A stretch of DNA of 64,000 nucleotides from Clostridia bacterium (lineage in GTDB: Bacteria; Bacillota; Clostridia; Lachnospirales; Lachnospiraceae): assembly GCA_910576205.1 (NCBI GenBank), contig CAJTHL010000015.1:34843-98842 (forward strand). The letters run 5' to 3'. Position numbers and translations under genes: made by a program. Position 1 is the first letter of the stretch; the number at the start of each line of letters is the position of its first letter. Under the pieces are notes generated by a model. The model saw only the letters and a program-made list of their open reading frames with translations. It had not been told where the DNA came from and searched no databases. This document shows positions 40,734 to 48,730 of this stretch, in pieces.

Positions 40734-40756
40734 CTTTGGGACAAAATGTCCCGAAG
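40734..40756. repeat. Dispersed palindrome, copy 10
   Basis: CTTTGGGACA-AAA-TGTCCCGAAG, between TrbL-like and SpoVG-like genes. Confidence 0.85.
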
Positions 40757-40766
40757 TGCCGCTAAA

Positions 40767-41633
40767 TCAGTGGGCCCCGAAGATGCTCCGGGCGATTGTC
40801 CCGGTCTTGAACAGCATGAAGCAGAGGAGCACCGTATAGCCCACGGTTCCCCATATCGCGCCGATGGGGTCGCCCCCGGCGGCGATGCCCTGCACCAGCA
40901 CCGCATAGATGCCGACACAGACTAAAATTAGCATCCCTTGAAAGCCCACGGCAAAAAGGGATTTTAAGTAGTTCTGCCCCATGCCGCCCACCTCCCGGTT
41001 GGAGAGGGTGGCAACGGGGATGGGCGCAAGGCTGGTCAGCAGATATATTTCAATCATTCTTCCGTACACCAGCACGAAGATGATGATGCCCAGCGCCTGC
41101 ATGGTGAGCCCGATGACCGAGGACTGGAGCCACAGCCCTAAAAGCGGCCCCAAATCCATCCCCTCCAGCGTGGTCTGGAGGTTGCTTAACATATCCGGCG
41201 AAACCGCCGTGGAGCCTTGTATCAGCCCGGCAGAGCGGGAAATCACGCTCTGCGACACGTCAAAGACGGCCATCACGATATTGAACGTGTTGGAAAGTAT
41301 CAGCACCGCACACGCGGTCTTGAACATCCATTTGTAGAGGTTCGCCACGTCCACTTCGTGCATATTGTTTTTTTCAAGGAGCATCTGGATGAGCTCATAG
41401 GTGGCTACAAAGGTCAGCACCAGCCCGGCGATGGGTAAAATCACCGTCTCGGAAAGCTGGCGGATGAGGGAGAAAACCCCGGCGTTCCATGCCGCCGGGG
41501 TCGTCCCTACCTGCACCGCAATCTCTCCGACCTGGGCATTGACGGTATCAAAGAGCCCCTCAAGGTTCCCCATGATGCCGCCAATCAGCAGCTCTTTCAG
41601 CCAGTCCGTGAGCCAGTCGGTGAGAAAGTCCAT
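40767..41633 (-). CDS. TrbL/VirB6-like membrane protein
   Basis: 288 residues with an amphipathic start and six hydrophobic helices (for example VILPIAGLVLTFVATYELI and AVGFQGMLILVCVGIYAVLV). It forms the inner-membrane channel of the conjugation machine and normally follows maff2, whose 3' end lies 12 bases upstream. Confidence 0.88.
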   Translation of the reverse strand: MDFLTDWLTDWLKELLIGGIMGNLEGLFDTVNAQVGEIAVQVGTTPAAWNAGVFSLIRQLSETVILPIAGLVLTFVATYELIQMLLEKNNMHEVDVANLYKWMFKTACAVLILSNTFNIVMAVFDVSQSVISRSAGLIQGSTAVSPDMLSNLQTTLEGMDLGPLLGLWLQSSVIGLTMQALGIIIFVLVYGRMIEIYLLTSLAPIPVATLSNREVGGMGQNYLKSLFAVGFQGMLILVCVGIYAVLVQGIAAGGDPIGAIWGTVGYTVLLCFMLFKTGTIARSIFGAH

Positions 41634-41645
41634 AAGCCGCCGCCC

Positions 41646-41729
41646 TTAAAACAGCCCCGACAGCAGGGGGATGAGGGTCGTGCCGATGACGATAATGCCG
41701 CCGCCCGCCATGAGCTGTGTTATCCCCAA
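41646..41729 (-). pseudogene. 3' fragment of maff2, cut by region D
   Basis: Last 27 codons of a Maff2-family membrane protein: GITQLMAGGGIIVIGTTLIP followed by LLSGLF and stop. The frame upstream meets a stop codon at once (TAA, 41730-41732), where foreign sequence begins. The 5' part of maff2 is not found anywhere in the window. Confidence 0.85.
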
Positions 41730-41766
41730 TTAGTAGGAACAATACAGCTTTCTGGCGGGCGGCGGC
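41697..41766. other. Probable attachment site with inverted arms
   Basis: The maff2 arm (41697-41721) and the element arm (41741-41766) are inverted copies, both containing GCCGCCGCCCGCCA and AGCTGT-N-TT, around a 19-base centre. Two half-sites facing a short core is the expected form of an att site for the serine recombinase encoded 55 bases away. Confidence 0.65.
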
Positions 41767-41820
41767 ACGTCAAGAAATATATATGGAGTTTTTAAAGAAT
41801 CCCCCGGAACAGGGGAGCGG

Positions 41821-43485
41821 TCAGCCTGTGACCTGCTCCACTTCCGGTATGGGTTTGAGACTAAAATGAATTTCGATAGAAATGTGTCTTGTCTTGTCGC
41901 TGTCTATGGTTTCATGGACAACGATTTCTTTAATCAGGCGGTTTAAGGTGGAAGCGTCCAGCTCGTTGATGTCCCGGTATTCCTGTATGGATTCCACCCA
42001 CTGCCTTGCGTCCACGGCAAGCCGGATTTCATCGGCAAGGCGTTTCCGGCCTTCCTCAACCTTGGCTTTTAATTCCGCCTGTTCCTTCTGTGTCTTTTCC
42101 AGCAGGAGATTGAAGTTTGCTTCTGTGATTCGTCCGGCTACCATGTCCTCATAGAGCCGAAGCACCATTTTTTCCAGCATTTCAATCCGTTCTTCGTCTT
42201 TGGCAAGGGTGCGCTCCATCGCTTCCCGCTGGTCTTTCTGCCTGGCATGGCAGGTATCGGTCAGCCGTCCGGCTACTGCTTCACTGTCTGTCAGGGCAGC
42301 GGCGGCGCACTCCCGGATTTTGTTCAGCACAAGAGAATAGAGCGTGTCAAATTCAACCCGGTGCTGTGTGCAGTGCTGCTTCCCATAGGCATTATAGGTC
42401 TTGCAGGAGAAAATACGCTTCGGGAACTTCTCATGCGTGGTGCGGATGGTGAGAGCCTTTCCGCACTCCCCGCATTTTATCAGCCCTGCAAAGAGGTTGA
42501 TTTCCCCGGATTTGCCCGGTCGCTGGCGGGATTTCAGTTTTTCCTGCACAATCGCAAAGTCCTTTTTGTCCACCAGCGGCTCATGCGTCCCCTCCACCAC
42601 AATCCAGTCCTCCGGCTTCTTATCCCGGATAGTGCCGATTTTAAAGCGGTACTCGGTCTTTTGGGAAGCGATTGCGCCGGTGTAGACGGGGTTCATCAAG
42701 ATTTCCTTAATCACGGAGAAGTCCCAGACGTACCGCCCGTTTTCCGGGTCTTTCTTTTCCCATTTGGTGCGGATGTTCCGGTGTCCCCGCTTCCGGTTCC
42801 ACCATGTGGGGCAGGGGATTTTTTGCTGCTCCAGCCTGCGCCGGATGTAGTTGGGGCCTCTCCCTTCCAATGCCCACCCAAAAATCTGCCGGACAGCGGG
42901 GGCGGTTTCCCCGTCAATGAGAAGGTGATTCTTGTCCTCCGGGTCTTTCTTGTAGCCAAATGGGGCGATACAGCCGGTGAACTGCCCTTTCTGCGCCTTT
43001 AGCACATAGGAAGAATGGACTTTCTTGGAAATATCCTTGCTGTACATCTCGTTCAGGATATTTTTAAAGGGCGCAATGTCGTTGTTGTCCCGCATGGTGT
43101 CGATGCCGTCATTCATGGCGATATAGCGCACGCCGTTCCTTGGGAAGAAATCCTCGATAAGCTGCCCGGTCTGCAAGTAGTTCCGTCCTAACCTCGATAA
43201 ATCCTTTGTAATGACAAGGTTTACCTGTTTCCGCTCAATGGCTTTCAACATCCGTTTCAGGTCGGGGCGTTCCATGTTCAAGCCGGTAAAGCCATCGTCC
43301 TGATAGACTGCCGTAACCTCCCATCCCTGCTTCTGGCAGAACTTTTCCAGCATATCCCGCTGGTTCTCGATGCTGGCACTCGTCCCGTCAAGGTCGTCGT
43401 CCTTGGACAGCCTGCAATAGATAGCCGCCCGGAAGCTCCCGGCAAGAAGTGTGTCCATCCCTGCATATTCAAAAGTGTTCATCAT
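41821..43485 (-). CDS. Large serine recombinase of region D
   Basis: 554 residues. Nucleophile Ser27 in AIYCRLSKDD, arginine motif KDLSRLGRN, recombinase domain, zinc ribbon (CGECGKAL and CKTYNAYGKQHC), coiled coil. It lies next to the att-like inverted arms in maff2. Its ATG has only a weak ribosome site; the small gene at 43492 ends 6 bases upstream and coupling is likely. Confidence 0.93.
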   Translation of the reverse strand: MMNTFEYAGMDTLLAGSFRAAIYCRLSKDDDLDGTSASIENQRDMLEKFCQKQGWEVTAVYQDDGFTGLNMERPDLKRMLKAIERKQVNLVITKDLSRLGRNYLQTGQLIEDFFPRNGVRYIAMNDGIDTMRDNNDIAPFKNILNEMYSKDISKKVHSSYVLKAQKGQFTGCIAPFGYKKDPEDKNHLLIDGETAPAVRQIFGWALEGRGPNYIRRRLEQQKIPCPTWWNRKRGHRNIRTKWEKKDPENGRYVWDFSVIKEILMNPVYTGAIASQKTEYRFKIGTIRDKKPEDWIVVEGTHEPLVDKKDFAIVQEKLKSRQRPGKSGEINLFAGLIKCGECGKALTIRTTHEKFPKRIFSCKTYNAYGKQHCTQHRVEFDTLYSLVLNKIRECAAAALTDSEAVAGRLTDTCHARQKDQREAMERTLAKDEERIEMLEKMVLRLYEDMVAGRITEANFNLLLEKTQKEQAELKAKVEEGRKRLADEIRLAVDARQWVESIQEYRDINELDASTLNRLIKEIVVHETIDSDKTRHISIEIHFSLKPIPEVEQVTG

Positions 43486-43491
43486 AACCGT

Positions 43492-43689
43492 TTACCCGCA
43501 CAATCCAGACGGAACACGGTCACATTGAACCTCGTCTTTATTATATCTCATTTCTTGTGTTTTAGCAAGATATTCTTTATCTATTTTTCTGCTGTGCTTC
43601 TGTGCGATAAGGCTCACGAAAACGTCCGTAGCGTCCAGCTCGCCGTCAAATACTGTGGTGACATGAATCTCTGTTTTATTTTTCGCCAT
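43492..43689 (-). CDS. Small recombinase-associated protein
   Basis: 65 residues from ATG 43689. Contains HVTTVFDGELDATDVFVSLI and ends RVPSGLCG. Its size and place directly before the recombinase are like those of TnpW in region A, with a loosely similar beta-strand start. Function unknown. Confidence 0.65.
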   Translation of the reverse strand: MAKNKTEIHVTTVFDGELDATDVFVSLIAQKHSRKIDKEYLAKTQEMRYNKDEVQCDRVPSGLCG

Positions 43690-43717
43690 AGGCAGTTGTC
43701 CTCCATACATGAAAACA

Positions 43718-43926
43718 GCCAGACAGGGAAGGTCGGCAACGAAGTCCGGCAACGGGCTTCAAAAAACCTTGGAACGAATCCTTGTCTGGCAGTTGGGTTA
43801 TTTTATACTTTTTCTTTTATTTTTCTGTTGCTTTGGTTGTTAAAGGGGAGAAAAGCCGATAGTTACGGGATTTTCCCCGGCAACCGGCCCGGCAACGGGA
43901 TAGCAACGAAGTGTGCAACGGGCTGT
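43718..43926. repeat. Iteron-like GCAACG repeats in a gene-free stretch
   Basis: GCAACGAAGT-(CCG)-GCAACGGGCT at 43736 recurs as GCAACGAAGT-(GT)-GCAACGGGCT near 43902, with further GGCAAC units at 43879 and 43890. An inverted pair GCCAGACA (43718) / TGTCTGGC (43783) frames the first set. The location next to VapE and primase genes suggests a replication origin or control site. Confidence 0.6.
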
Positions 43927-43942
43927 CTTTTGCCGGATTTTT

Positions 43943-45364
43943 TCAGAATGGAAGTTCCATCTGCTCCGGCACCGGCATAAATCCCTCCGGGGTTTTTCCC
44001 GCCCCGTTGCCGGTGTCCGTTGTCAAGGCGCAAGCGTCAGCTTTTGCCTTTTGCTCCCGTTCCCATCCTTTTTGTCTGCCGTATCCGGCAAACATCCGGG
44101 GATTGGAGAAATACTTCCAGCCGGTGACGCACTGGTTCATTATCTCGTTGATTTCCCGGATTTCCCATTGTTTCGGCTCGTCAAAATCATGGTTCAGGGC
44201 TTCTTTGTATAGCTGTTTGGAGCAGACCGTATCGCCGGGGTAGCTGTCAAGGAAAGCCTGTATCATCCCGGCTTTGGTGTCCTCCGGCATAAAGTCCCGC
44301 TGATGTTCCTTTAGATAGCGCACCATTTCCGGGCTGAATGTCAGCTTCCATCTGCCGCTTTTGTAAATCTCCATCGCTTCCGCCCACACTTGGTTTAAAT
44401 AGGCTCTGGAAGCGGCTTCGTCCTCTAAAATGTGTGTTTCCGCCTGCTCCGGGCATACCTGTATGGGAATAAAACGGCGGTTGCCGGAGCGGTCAAGGGG
44501 CAGGAAGTCAAGGGCATTGGACGTGCCGCCAAACACGCACTGCCTTGGGCGGTCTGCCGGGTGGGTTTCGTAGGGTATCTTGTAGACTTCCTTCTGGCGG
44601 CTCAAAAATGACTTGATTTCCTCTATGCTCTTTGCGTTTGCGGTGGCAATCATCTCCGACATTTCGATTATCCAGTGACCTTGCAGCTTCCGGTATACGT
44701 TGTCATCGTCCAGTTTCCGCAAATCGTCCGAAAACCACTCGTCTTTGACTGCCAGCAGACGGAAGAAGGTGGACTTCCCGGCTCCCTGACCGCCTACCAG
44801 ACAGAGCATGACTTCAAACTTGCAGCCAGGGGAAAATGCCCGGTGGATGGCTCCCAACAAAAACAGGCGCAGGGATTGGTATGTGTAATCGTCCTCACCG
44901 GCTCCCAGAAAGTGACGCAGGCAGGAGCGTATCCGCCCGGTTCCGTCCCATGTCAGGCCGTTTAAATAATCCCGGACAGGGTGGTAGCTGTTCTCATTGG
45001 CGGCAAGGTCGGCGGCGTCCTGTATCTTTTTCTCGCTTGTCAGGCCATAGGTCTTTTCTAGATACAGCCGGATATATTTCATGTCCGTGTCGGTCATGGG
45101 GCTTCCGGTGGCTCTTTTGTAGCCGATTGGCCTTAAAATATCGGTGCGGTCGGTCAGCAGGTTGTAGGCAACCGCCCCAGAAAGGAGCGGGTCGCACTGG
45201 AACACGGTCAGGCAGTTGCTCATGCTGTTGCGGAAGCCGCCTTTCTCGGTGGTTTCCAGCATGGCCTTTACTTCCTCAATGCTCCGGGGCGGCTCTGCGC
45301 TGTCTGCCATGTTCGCTATTTCCTGCCGTATCTGGGGCGGTAAGTTCTGCCATCCGTCTTTCAA
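43943..45364 (-). CDS. VapE-family helicase
   Basis: 473 residues from TTG 45364. Walker A GGQGAGKST (about residue 190), then GHWIIEMSEM, GTSNALDFLPLDRSGNRRF and a helical C-terminus, all VapE-like. With the CHC2 primase encoded just upstream it makes a primase-helicase pair for autonomous replication of the mobilizable element. The genes overlap by 89 bases. Confidence 0.88.
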   Translation of the reverse strand: MKDGWQNLPPQIRQEIANMADSAEPPRSIEEVKAMLETTEKGGFRNSMSNCLTVFQCDPLLSGAVAYNLLTDRTDILRPIGYKRATGSPMTDTDMKYIRLYLEKTYGLTSEKKIQDAADLAANENSYHPVRDYLNGLTWDGTGRIRSCLRHFLGAGEDDYTYQSLRLFLLGAIHRAFSPGCKFEVMLCLVGGQGAGKSTFFRLLAVKDEWFSDDLRKLDDDNVYRKLQGHWIIEMSEMIATANAKSIEEIKSFLSRQKEVYKIPYETHPADRPRQCVFGGTSNALDFLPLDRSGNRRFIPIQVCPEQAETHILEDEAASRAYLNQVWAEAMEIYKSGRWKLTFSPEMVRYLKEHQRDFMPEDTKAGMIQAFLDSYPGDTVCSKQLYKEALNHDFDEPKQWEIREINEIMNQCVTGWKYFSNPRMFAGYGRQKGWEREQKAKADACALTTDTGNGAGKTPEGFMPVPEQMELPF

Positions 45365-45923
45365 GGTTCCTCACTTCCTTTCCGTGTCCTGTGATAAGGG
45401 CTGCCCGCTCTGGAAGTTCCCCCGATAGAAGTACGTCCATCAGATATTCCAGACGGCTCATGTTTTGCAGGGCTTCTATAAACCGGGGATTCCATGCTTC
45501 ATCCGGCTGTTTGGGGGCGTATTCTTCCTTCCAGCGGCGCAGAAGATGGTAATAGTCGGACAGCACCCGGAAGCAGTGCCGCTCCATGCGCTTAAATTTC
45601 TGTTCCTCCGTTTCCCTCCGCAGGCGTGGCCTTATGGGCTGCTTCCCGGCGTTCCTCCCGTCCTCATAGGGGATGGAGAAGTCCTGTGCCAGCATGAGTG
45701 CGGCTTCTTTACTGCCGATACCGTGGAGCCGGGAAACAAAGTCAATCACGTCCCCGGTGGCTCCGCAGCCGAAACAGTAAAAGCGGCGGTCAACCTTCAT
45801 GCTTGGGTTCTTATCGTTATGGAATGGACAGACGCACATCCCATTCCGGTTTACTTTGATTCCGTAACGCTCCGCAGCCTGCCTTGTGGTGACGGACTGT
45901 TTCACGGCTTCAAATACGTTCAA
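45276..45923 (-). CDS. CHC2 zinc-finger primase fragment protein
   Basis: 215 residues. Zinc finger CVCPFHNDKNPSMKVD...FYCFGCG (about residues 30-55), followed by DVIDFVSRLHGIGSKEAALM. Only the DNA-binding CHC2 part of a DnaG-type primase is present; the catalytic TOPRIM part is absent, as usual for short mobile-element versions. It acts with VapE. The C-terminal 30 residues overlap the VapE gene. Confidence 0.87.
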   Translation of the reverse strand: MNVFEAVKQSVTTRQAAERYGIKVNRNGMCVCPFHNDKNPSMKVDRRFYCFGCGATGDVIDFVSRLHGIGSKEAALMLAQDFSIPYEDGRNAGKQPIRPRLRRETEEQKFKRMERHCFRVLSDYYHLLRRWKEEYAPKQPDEAWNPRFIEALQNMSRLEYLMDVLLSGELPERAALITGHGKEVRNLERRMAELTAPDTAGNSEHGRQRRAAPEH

Positions 45924-45946
45924 TAGGCGTTCCCTCCTGATAATCC

Positions 45947-45977
45947 CAACGTGAGCGACACAATGTCGTTCACGTTG
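45947..45977. repeat. Perfect hairpin between relaxase and primase genes
   Basis: CAACGTGAGCGACA and TGTCGTTCACGTTG with a 3-base loop (one G-T pair). It may be a processing site, terminator or operator upstream of the primase gene. Confidence 0.6.
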
Positions 45978-46047
45978 TCTGTAAATCCGTCTTGTTCAAA
46001 TGAACAAGCACTTGCCAGCGATTTACAATCACAAAACAAGTGCCTGT

Positions 46048-47637
46048 TTAAAGTTCCATATTCTGTTGTTTCTGTGTCCGGGGCGGCTGGCGTTTCTCTG
46101 CCTGCTCCTGCCGGATGCGTTCCTGCCGCCCTTTCAGGTTCCCCTGTACGGACGGTTTCTTCCCCGGCTCGGCGGTCTGTCGGTACTGCTCGGATGGCAA
46201 TACCTGATTGAGCCAGCGGCGCACATCCCGCAGCACTTTTACATCTGCCTGAACCGCTTCCAGTTCCTCCCCCTGTTCCGGCAGGGCAGAAGCAAGCTGT
46301 TCCCGTTCCGCTTCCAAATCTTTGCGAGAGTAGGAATTGCCTTTCAGGTTGGCTTTAAAATACCGGATGGCGGCATGGTAAGCGTCCAGTTCCTCCCGGT
46401 GGCTCTCTGCAAACTGCTCTTTTTTCTTCTTCCAGCCGATAGCGGCGTACTCCTTATGGACTGGCTTGTTTGCTTCGTATTTGTCAATATAGGACAACAT
46501 GGTGTCGATGGCTTTGATACGCTTCTCGCTTTTTTTCACGCTCTCCATGACAGAAACGGCGGTCTGGCTGATTTCGTCCAGCCGGGTGTCAAGGCTCTCT
46601 ATGGTGGAGATTCCTTTTTCCCGCAGAAACTCCATTGCCGCCTGTACCCTGTTGAAGTCGGCAACTGTGCCTTTGAGCTTCCCTCTGGAAGTCCAGTCGG
46701 CACGCTGTCCGCTCCGCAGTTCTAAATACTGTGAGAGCAGCTCCGGTATGGTCGGTTCCTTCGTCTGCTCCAATGCTTCCATCAGGGCGGCTTTTTTCTC
46801 TTTTAAATCGGCAATCCAGCCTTTTAAGTGGCGCACCATCTGGCGGATGGACTGCATGAGGGAGTTGGCGGCTTTGATGTCCCGGTTCAGGTTGCCAACG
46901 TTGGTCTGGATTCCTTTCTTCTCCATCTGGCAGGCGGCTGGCCCCATGTGGACGGTGGGGATTTTATCAATCCCCTGTCGGGCATAGGAGCGCAGGTCAA
47001 GCCGTTCCGGGCGGTCGTTGGCTTCCAGATAGCGGTTGGCCGTGTCCGCCCATCCCTGCCGCCAGATTTCGGCATACTTCCGGTCGTTCCAGTCTACGGT
47101 GTTCTCCTTGTGGCTTTTCCATCTGCCGGACGGGAGCCGGATTCTTTCGCCGTTCCCGTCAAGGTCATATACCTTGTGGCATTTGGGGAGCCATCTGCCT
47201 TTTTCGTCCATCGCCCGCATGGTGAGCAGGATATGGGCGTGGGGGTTGCCGTCCCCTTTGTCATGGATGGCAAAATCGGCTATCATGCCTTTGGAAACAA
47301 AAAACTCCCGGCAGTAGTCACGGATAAGGTCGGCGTGCTGTTCCGATGGGATTTCCCTTGGGATGGCAAGCACGAACCTCCGGGCAAGCTGGGAGTTCCA
47401 TTGCTTTTCCTGTGCTTCGGCAGAGTTCCATAAAGTATTGCGGTCTGCATACTCCGGCGGCACATGGGGCGGGAGCATGATTTCTTTGTGGGTGACTTCG
47501 TTCTTGTAGGGATAGTGTTTCTGCTCTTGGTCGTATTCAGAGAACAGTTTCTCGCCGCTCTGGTAGGCGGCGGCAGAAACAGCGGATTCATTGTTGCTCC
47601 GCTTAATGATTGTGATTTTACAGTGCGGGCATGGCAA
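46048..47637 (-). CDS. MobA/MobL-family relaxase
   Basis: 529 residues. The start MPCPHCKITIIKRSNNESAV is typical of MobL/MobQ relaxases; the metal motif is HDKGDGNPHAHIL (about residue 122). The C-terminal half is coiled coil. It nicks oriT of region D and is of a different class from the MOBP relaxases of A and C. Its oriT was not identified. Confidence 0.92.
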   Translation of the reverse strand: MPCPHCKITIIKRSNNESAVSAAAYQSGEKLFSEYDQEQKHYPYKNEVTHKEIMLPPHVPPEYADRNTLWNSAEAQEKQWNSQLARRFVLAIPREIPSEQHADLIRDYCREFFVSKGMIADFAIHDKGDGNPHAHILLTMRAMDEKGRWLPKCHKVYDLDGNGERIRLPSGRWKSHKENTVDWNDRKYAEIWRQGWADTANRYLEANDRPERLDLRSYARQGIDKIPTVHMGPAACQMEKKGIQTNVGNLNRDIKAANSLMQSIRQMVRHLKGWIADLKEKKAALMEALEQTKEPTIPELLSQYLELRSGQRADWTSRGKLKGTVADFNRVQAAMEFLREKGISTIESLDTRLDEISQTAVSVMESVKKSEKRIKAIDTMLSYIDKYEANKPVHKEYAAIGWKKKKEQFAESHREELDAYHAAIRYFKANLKGNSYSRKDLEAEREQLASALPEQGEELEAVQADVKVLRDVRRWLNQVLPSEQYRQTAEPGKKPSVQGNLKGRQERIRQEQAEKRQPPRTQKQQNMEL

Positions 47638-47671
47638 GTGTGCGCCCTCCTTTCTCCCGGATTCCGGGCAG

Positions 47672-47708
47672 AAAAAAAGCAGGAGACCTTTTTTCAGATT
47701 TCCTGCTT
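47672..47708 (-). terminator. Terminator of the AT-rich pair
   Basis: On the - strand AGCAGGA...TCCTGCT followed by seven T. Ends the unit 48730-47714. Confidence 0.82.
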
Positions 47709-47713
47709 ATTGC

Positions 47714-48172
47714 TTAATATTCCTTGTTTTTTAGTCTATCAATACAGCTAATATAATACAACAAATATTCTGTATTATTTTCATAATCATATTGACCAAT
47801 ACCTTGCTGAATCACTATTTCTAATTGAAGTTTAGCACTATTGCTTATAACATACCTTGTTCTTAGCTCAAATAAAATATAAACAAATTTTTCATCTTCT
47901 AATTTTTCATTATAAGCCTCATTTTTTGATGTAGATAGTAATTTGTATGCTATAAACTCAAAATCTTCTGAAGATAAATGCAAATTGTTATTAGTAATTG
48001 CATTTATAGCATTAAATTTTTGGCTTTCTAAAAAGAAATTTGTAAAACTACTTAATGGTATTTCTATAATATCAACTTTTTCAGACAACCATTTCAATGT
48101 TTCCTCAAAAGATTTAAAACCCGGAATAATTTGAGATTTATAATTTCTTATAAATTCATATCTTTGCTTCAT
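47714..48172 (-). CDS. AT-rich protein of unknown function
   Basis: 152 residues, acidic-helical, no signal peptide. Follows the secreted-protein gene by 18 bases and shares its low GC content, unlike the relaxase gene next door. The pairing of a secreted protein with a small cytoplasmic one could be toxin and immunity, but no family was recognised. Confidence 0.6.
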   Translation of the reverse strand: MKQRYEFIRNYKSQIIPGFKSFEETLKWLSEKVDIIEIPLSSFTNFFLESQKFNAINAITNNNLHLSSEDFEFIAYKLLSTSKNEAYNEKLEDEKFVYILFELRTRYVISNSAKLQLEIVIQQGIGQYDYENNTEYLLYYISCIDRLKNKEY

Positions 48173-48190
48173 AATATATATTTTTCCTGC

Positions 48191-48730
48191 TTAATTAATG
48201 GTAACAGTTCCCGAAAATTCTACTCCTGATAACCATGATAGAGATTTCATATTATACCCCTGTAAGCCTTTTGAAGTTACTTTAACTTTTTCAATATCAC
48301 TATCTAATTTGAAATCACCTATTTTTACAGACCCAACAGACGCAGCGGTTGTATTTTTGGTAGTGTAATTGGTGCCGTCTCCAAATGTTTTATAAACTTT
48401 ACTTGATAATAGGTTAGCACTTTTAACCTGTATTTTTTTATATCTAAAAGCATTGTACATTTCGTCACCTTCCCACAATAGGTATAACTCACAATCCTCA
48501 CTTGTGCCATCTCTAATCACGGAAGCATAAATAACGGTTGCCCCTCTGGTTGATTTCTCTTTTGAAAGAGTATAACAATATTGTTCAAAATCTTCCTTAC
48601 TGTCAAACTGTAAAACTGGAATTTCAACTTGCGTTTCTGTAGAAACTTTATCATTTGTCATTGCAAAAACTGGCATTGAAGATGTAATAAAAAGAACACA
48701 AGTTAATAAAAATGTTAAAAACTTCTTCAT
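48191..48730 (-). CDS. Secreted AT-rich protein
   Basis: 179 residues. Signal peptide MKKFLTFLLTCVLFITSSMP with cleavage after VFA. ATG preceded by AAGGAGG. The mature part is beta-rich (ending SWLSGVEFSGTVTIN) with two Cys. Cargo of region D; no known domain was seen. It may be an effector, bacteriocin-like or adhesion protein. Confidence 0.65.
   Translation of the reverse strand: MKKFLTFLLTCVLFITSSMPVFAMTNDKVSTETQVEIPVLQFDSKEDFEQYCYTLSKEKSTRGATVIYASVIRDGTSEDCELYLLWEGDEMYNAFRYKKIQVKSANLLSSKVYKTFGDGTNYTTKNTTAASVGSVKIGDFKLDSDIEKVKVTSKGLQGYNMKSLSWLSGVEFSGTVTIN

Larger units (their letters stand above)
21957..41729 (-). mobile_element. Region C: GC-rich ICE on the - strand, interrupted in Maff2
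   Basis: Read leftward: Maff2 fragment, TrbL-like, SpoVG-like, two methyltransferases, PrgI, VirB4, NlpC/P60, DUF4315, DUF4366, Cys-rich proteins, MobC, relaxase, XRE, two-component cargo, sigma-like gene and recombinase. The coupling protein (VirD4/TraG), ParA and RepA half is not in the window. The ten-copy GGGACA-N3-TGTCCC palindrome is confined to this region. Confidence 0.8.

Noticed and set aside
23715..40756. GGGACA-N3-TGTCCC palindromes as LexA/SOS boxes
   Set aside because: Firmicute SOS boxes have GAAC/GTTC half-sites, and many of these copies lie inside genes rather than promoters.
23715..40756. The palindromes as a CRISPR-like array
   Set aside because: Copies are hundreds to thousands of bases apart with no regular spacers and no cas genes.
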